Positions 61,191 through 64,000 of a stretch of 64,000 nt of DNA are shown piece after piece. The notes beneath the pieces were generated by a model. It made no database searches and had not been told where the DNA came from. It was given only the letters and a program-made list of their open reading frames with translations. This stretch comes from JAGDZR01 sp049115695 (lineage in GTDB: Bacteria; Bacteroidota; Bacteroidia; Cytophagales; Cyclobacteriaceae), in NCBI GenBank assembly GCA_049115695.1, contig JAGDZR010000002.1, positions 152,171 through 216,170 on the forward strand, given 5' to 3'. The position numbers and the translations under genes were made by a program. The first letter of the stretch is position 1. Every line of letters starts with the position of its first letter.

Positions 61191-63608
61191 ATGCTAAAGA
61201 ATCATATCATATTTGCGATCAGGCTTTTTCTCAAGGAAAGAATCTACTCAGTACTGAATGTTCTGGGACTAACTTTAGGGATCACAGTAGGGATCATTCT
61301 GCTACTGTATTTACAAAATGAGTTGAACTACGATCAGCATTTTATCAAATACGAGCAAATCTATCGATATACCAATCACCTAAAGGCTCAGGGTGCTGAC
61401 TTTAATACGGCACGTTCTTCCAGACGTCTGGGACCCATATTCAAACAAGACCTTCCTGAGGTGATGGAATATGTTCGATTTCTCAAAGGCGAGGAATCGC
61501 TAGTATCCAGTACTGATAATAACGGAATCAATCAATTTTATGAAGATCAGGTTTGGTTGACAGACAGCACTGTCTTCAAGCTTTTCGATCATACTTTTTA
61601 TGAAGGAAACCCGAAAACATGTCTGGTTGGCCCGGGAAAGGTGGTACTTACTCAATCAGTTGCAAAAAAGTATTTTGGCAATGCTCCTGCTCTTGGTAAG
61701 CGGTTAAAATTTGATGATGATACGCGTGAGGTGACGGCAGTTATCTCGGATTTACCTGAAAACTCTCACCTTAAATACGACATTTTATTGTCCAACATCC
61801 CGTTGATAGATTGGGACAAAGATGCTGAAGCGGAGCGGACCTCAGAGGTTTACTGGAACCCAAGTTGTTACACCTATCTATTGTTGCCAGCAGATTATGA
61901 CACCCAAAAGTTCTACAACAAATTTTCGGATATTCATGACAAGACATTCGCACTTTTTGGCAAACGAATAGAGGGCACGGTGGATCCAGAACTTCAGCGA
62001 ATTGACAGAATCCACTTCGATTCCGATAAGGGTGGAGACGAACCTACCGGCAACCTGTCCTATGTTTACACATTTGCTGCTGTGGGGTTCTTTATCATTC
62101 TGCTGGCATGCATCAACTACATGAATATGGCCACTGCCAGATCAGTAACACGAACGGGTGAAATGGGCATTAGAAAAGTGCTTGGCTACTCCAGAACAGC
62201 TCTTTTCGGTAGTGTAATGATTGAAGCGCTCTTAATGGCATTCGTGGCACTGGTTCTTGCCAATGTCTTTACATTTTCCATTTTGGAATTGACTCCTTTT
62301 AATGAATTGATTCACAAAAACCTGGCATTGAACTACCTATCCAACCCTACGCTGATCGCGGGAATGATCAGCATCACTGTAGTTATAGGGTTTATTTCTG
62401 GTATTTATCCAGCGCTTTACATCCCCTCCGTACCAGTGGTGACAGCCCTAAAGGGTACATTCACAGGAGACCGGGTTGGTGCTTTCCTCAGAAAATCCTT
62501 GATCACTTTTCAATTTGCGATTAGTTTGTTTGTGATCATATGTACCGTACTGATGGACGAGCAGATTGAGTACATGCAAAACAAAGACCTGGGATTCAAT
62601 AAAGACCAGGTGGTGCTTATCAACGTTCAGGATACGGTGGTTGAAAACCGCACCCATGCCATCACCAATGAGCTATTGAAAAACCCGAATATCATCGGCA
62701 CAACTAATTCTTATGGTGTTCCCGGGAGAGGTGTTGGTGGGCCTGTGATGATGATAGAAAAAGACTCTGGTATGGTCCAGCAGCACCTCAACTCTCTTTA
62801 CGTAGGAAAAGGATTTTTGGACCTCATGGAGATAGAAATTGTGGACGGACGCAGTTTCAGAGAAAATTCTGAAGCAGATTTCTACAAATCTTTCCTGATA
62901 AATGAATCAGGAGCCAAGGAACTAGGTTGGGGTGATGATGCAATAGGTAAAAAAGTACGTCATTTCCATGGAAAAGAAGACTATCACATCGTAGGTGTTT
63001 ACAAGGACTTCCATTATGAATCACTTCACAGTAAAATTAACCCATTGTTCTTGGTCCTTGATAGTGATCTGGGAGGAACCTTTTACATCAAGATCAAGTC
63101 GAATGACATGCGCGCTACACTTGATTATATTGAGAGTGTTTGGACAATGTTTGACACCAAGCATCCATTTGAATATATGTTCATGGATGAAGAGTTTGCT
63201 CGACAGTATGAAGCCGACCTCACGCAGAAAACACTGATTTCGATCCTTTCCTATGTTTGCATTTTCGTATCGCTGTTAGGTTTGATTGGACTCTCTGCTT
63301 TCACTGCGAGCAGAAAGGCCAAAGAAATAAGCATTAGAAAAGTGCTGGGAGCCAAAAACCTTGCGATCATCATGCTGTTTTCCAAAGACTATGTCCGCTT
63401 GATCCTGATTGCATTTGTCATCTCTGTTCCACTGGCTGATTATGCTATTGTGGAGTGGATGTCCGGATTTGCGTATAGAATGGATATTAACTGGCTTTAC
63501 TTTATCGTACCCGGGTTCACGGTATTGACGCTTGGCTTATTGACGGTGAGCATTCAATCTCTGCGTTCGGCTAGAGCTAACCCAGTGGACGGTTTAAGAA
63601 GTGAATAA
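61191..63608 (+). CDS. MacB/FtsX-type ABC transporter permease
   Basis: 805 residues. TM1 is near SVLNVLGLTLGITVGIILLLYL, then a large periplasmic MacB_PCD domain, TM helices around FAAVGFFIILLACINYMN with MGIRKVLGYSRTAL, a second periplasmic domain, and a final TM set with ISIRKVLGAKN. It belongs to the same FtsX/MacB family as the 27-29 kb gene but lacks its prefix domain. No ATPase gene is adjacent. It is likely controlled by the LytS/LytTR pair. Confidence 0.92.
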   Translation: MLKNHIIFAIRLFLKERIYSVLNVLGLTLGITVGIILLLYLQNELNYDQHFIKYEQIYRYTNHLKAQGADFNTARSSRRLGPIFKQDLPEVMEYVRFLKGEESLVSSTDNNGINQFYEDQVWLTDSTVFKLFDHTFYEGNPKTCLVGPGKVVLTQSVAKKYFGNAPALGKRLKFDDDTREVTAVISDLPENSHLKYDILLSNIPLIDWDKDAEAERTSEVYWNPSCYTYLLLPADYDTQKFYNKFSDIHDKTFALFGKRIEGTVDPELQRIDRIHFDSDKGGDEPTGNLSYVYTFAAVGFFIILLACINYMNMATARSVTRTGEMGIRKVLGYSRTALFGSVMIEALLMAFVALVLANVFTFSILELTPFNELIHKNLALNYLSNPTLIAGMISITVVIGFISGIYPALYIPSVPVVTALKGTFTGDRVGAFLRKSLITFQFAISLFVIICTVLMDEQIEYMQNKDLGFNKDQVVLINVQDTVVENRTHAITNELLKNPNIIGTTNSYGVPGRGVGGPVMMIEKDSGMVQQHLNSLYVGKGFLDLMEIEIVDGRSFRENSEADFYKSFLINESGAKELGWGDDAIGKKVRHFHGKEDYHIVGVYKDFHYESLHSKINPLFLVLDSDLGGTFYIKIKSNDMRATLDYIESVWTMFDTKHPFEYMFMDEEFARQYEADLTQKTLISILSYVCIFVSLLGLIGLSAFTASRKAKEISIRKVLGAKNLAIIMLFSKDYVRLILIAFVISVPLADYAIVEWMSGFAYRMDINWLYFIVPGFTVLTLGLLTVSIQSLRSARANPVDGLRSE

Positions 63609-63665
63609 TCAGGGGTTGAATTTTTGATGAGTTAGTTTGTTCTTCCTTGAGTAAGTTTTCATCTA

Positions 63666-63695
63666 AAGCTACTTTTTTCAGCGGAAAAGTAGCTT
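63666..63695 (+). terminator. Hairpin downstream of permease
   Basis: Eleven-bp stem AAGCTACTTTT/AAAAGTAGCTT, loop of eight bases, 58 bases after the permease stop. There is no clear T run after it, so termination is only possible. Confidence 0.35.
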
Positions 63696-63786
63696 ATAAT
63701 ATTTGGTTGTTGTTTAGGCTTTTAGTCGATCGGAGCAACGTTTGCCCCACGACCTCACTTGTTGATGAGCTTGTTATCGGGTAGCA

Positions 63787-63817
63787 ACAAAAAAAGCGAT
63801 TCAAATTGAATCGCTTT
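63787..63817 (-). terminator. Terminator of tRNA-Ala
   Basis: Perfect ten-bp stem AAAGCGATTC/GAATCGCTTT (63793-63802 with 63808-63817), followed on the minus strand by a T run. It lies directly after the tRNA on the same strand. Confidence 0.85.
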
Positions 63818-63820
63818 ATG

Positions 63821-63894
63821 TGGAGAAGATGGGAGTCGAACCCACGACCTCTTGACTGCCAGTCAAGCGCTCTAGCCAGCTGAGCTAACCCCCC
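63821..63894 (-). tRNA. tRNA-Ala (anticodon GGC)
   Basis: Read on the minus strand. It shows the D arm TTAGCTCAGCTGG, the anticodon stem CTTGA/TCAAG around loop CTGGCAG (anticodon GGC), and the T arm with TTCGACT. The acceptor stem pairs G1-C72, G2-C71, G3-U70 and G4-C69. G3-U70 is the Ala identity pair, which confirms the type. The lower acceptor stem is weak: G5-U68, G6-U67 and a U7/C66 mismatch. CCA is not fully encoded. Confidence 0.93.
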
Positions 63895-63902
63895 ATTGTG
63901 AA

Positions 63903-63930
63903 ATTCAGAATTATGAATTCAGAATTGTGA
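63903..63930. repeat. Short tandem repeat upstream of tRNA-Ala
   Basis: Two 14-base units, ATTCAGAATTATGA and ATTCAGAATTGTGA, back to back on the plus strand, upstream of the minus-strand tRNA. Function is unknown. Confidence 0.6.
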
Positions 63931-64000
63931 ATGATGAATCCTCTAACTTCCAGAATTTCCTTTCACATTTAATAAACTTTAGTAGTCTCGGGCAGACTCG

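Noticed and set aside
63746..63756. Second copy of an 11-base stretch (CCCACGACCTC) of tRNA-Ala
   Set aside because: It matches only part of the T arm/variable region and nothing around it folds as a tRNA, so it may be chance.

Overview
The window looks like a chromosomal segment of a Bacteroidota bacterium, most likely a marine-type Cytophagia (Reichenbachiella/Fulvivirga/Marivirga-like). This is inferred from gene content, not from a search. The pointers are: 7TMR-DISM and propeller-type sensors, two LytTR regulators, a PadR regulator coupled to an FtsX-type permease, DUF2911 and DUF1080 proteins, a kynureninase, an isolated atpD-atpC pair with a very short epsilon subunit, few Shine-Dalgarno sequences, and promoter-like TAnnTTTG boxes. 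No phage, integrase, transposase, CRISPR array or rRNA was seen. One tRNA-Ala lies at the right end.

Layout. 0-12 kb: a 7TM receptor with a degenerate kinase domain, a CHASE2 protein, an SDR, three tandem six-TM chemoreceptors, a secreted serine hydrolase with a small outer-membrane-type protein, and atpDC. 12-18 kb: an NlpC/P60-RlpA wall hydrolase, a membrane LytTR regulator, and a three-gene periplasmic electron-transfer operon (c4-like dihaem cytochrome, MauG/CCP-type peroxidase, parallel beta-helix protein fused to cytochrome c). A direct repeat of LytTR geometry and a promoter-like sequence precede that operon. 18-27 kb: envelope proteins (LPP20-like, DUF2911, CsgG-like), an oxidoreductase, a cupin and a secreted ADP-ribosylglycohydrolase homologue. 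27-33 kb: PadR plus MacB/FtsX permease, a tandem repeat cluster, and a TPR-histidine kinase/NarL-type response regulator pair.

33-41 kb: a complete periplasmic nitrate reductase module. It has an outer-membrane porin-like gene divergent from napD-napA, a tetrahaem NapB made of two NapB-like modules, a tetrahaem lipoprotein cytochrome, an NrfC-like iron-sulfur protein and an NrfD-like quinol oxidase. The NrfC/NrfD/cytochrome branch appears to replace NapC as electron donor. 41-54 kb: another chemoreceptor, a Crp/Fnr regulator, a START-domain protein, a DUF1080 protein with a cysteine-bearing tail, a nitrilase-type amidohydrolase, a TPR histidine kinase, an M19 dipeptidase with a second truncated copy of its C-terminus 2.4 kb away, a lipoprotein, an SDR without the usual catalytic Tyr/Lys, and kynureninase. 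54-64 kb: a propeller sensor without output domain, two tandem PPK2 polyphosphate kinases with a small P-loop kinase, a LytS/LytTR two-component pair followed by an FtsX-type permease (again with a direct repeat of LytTR spacing between them), and tRNA-Ala(GGC).

The most interesting regions are the LytTR/cytochrome/beta-helix operon at 12.9-17.4 kb and the nitrate reductase variant at 34.4-40.7 kb. Functions are read from recognised motifs. No database comparison was possible.
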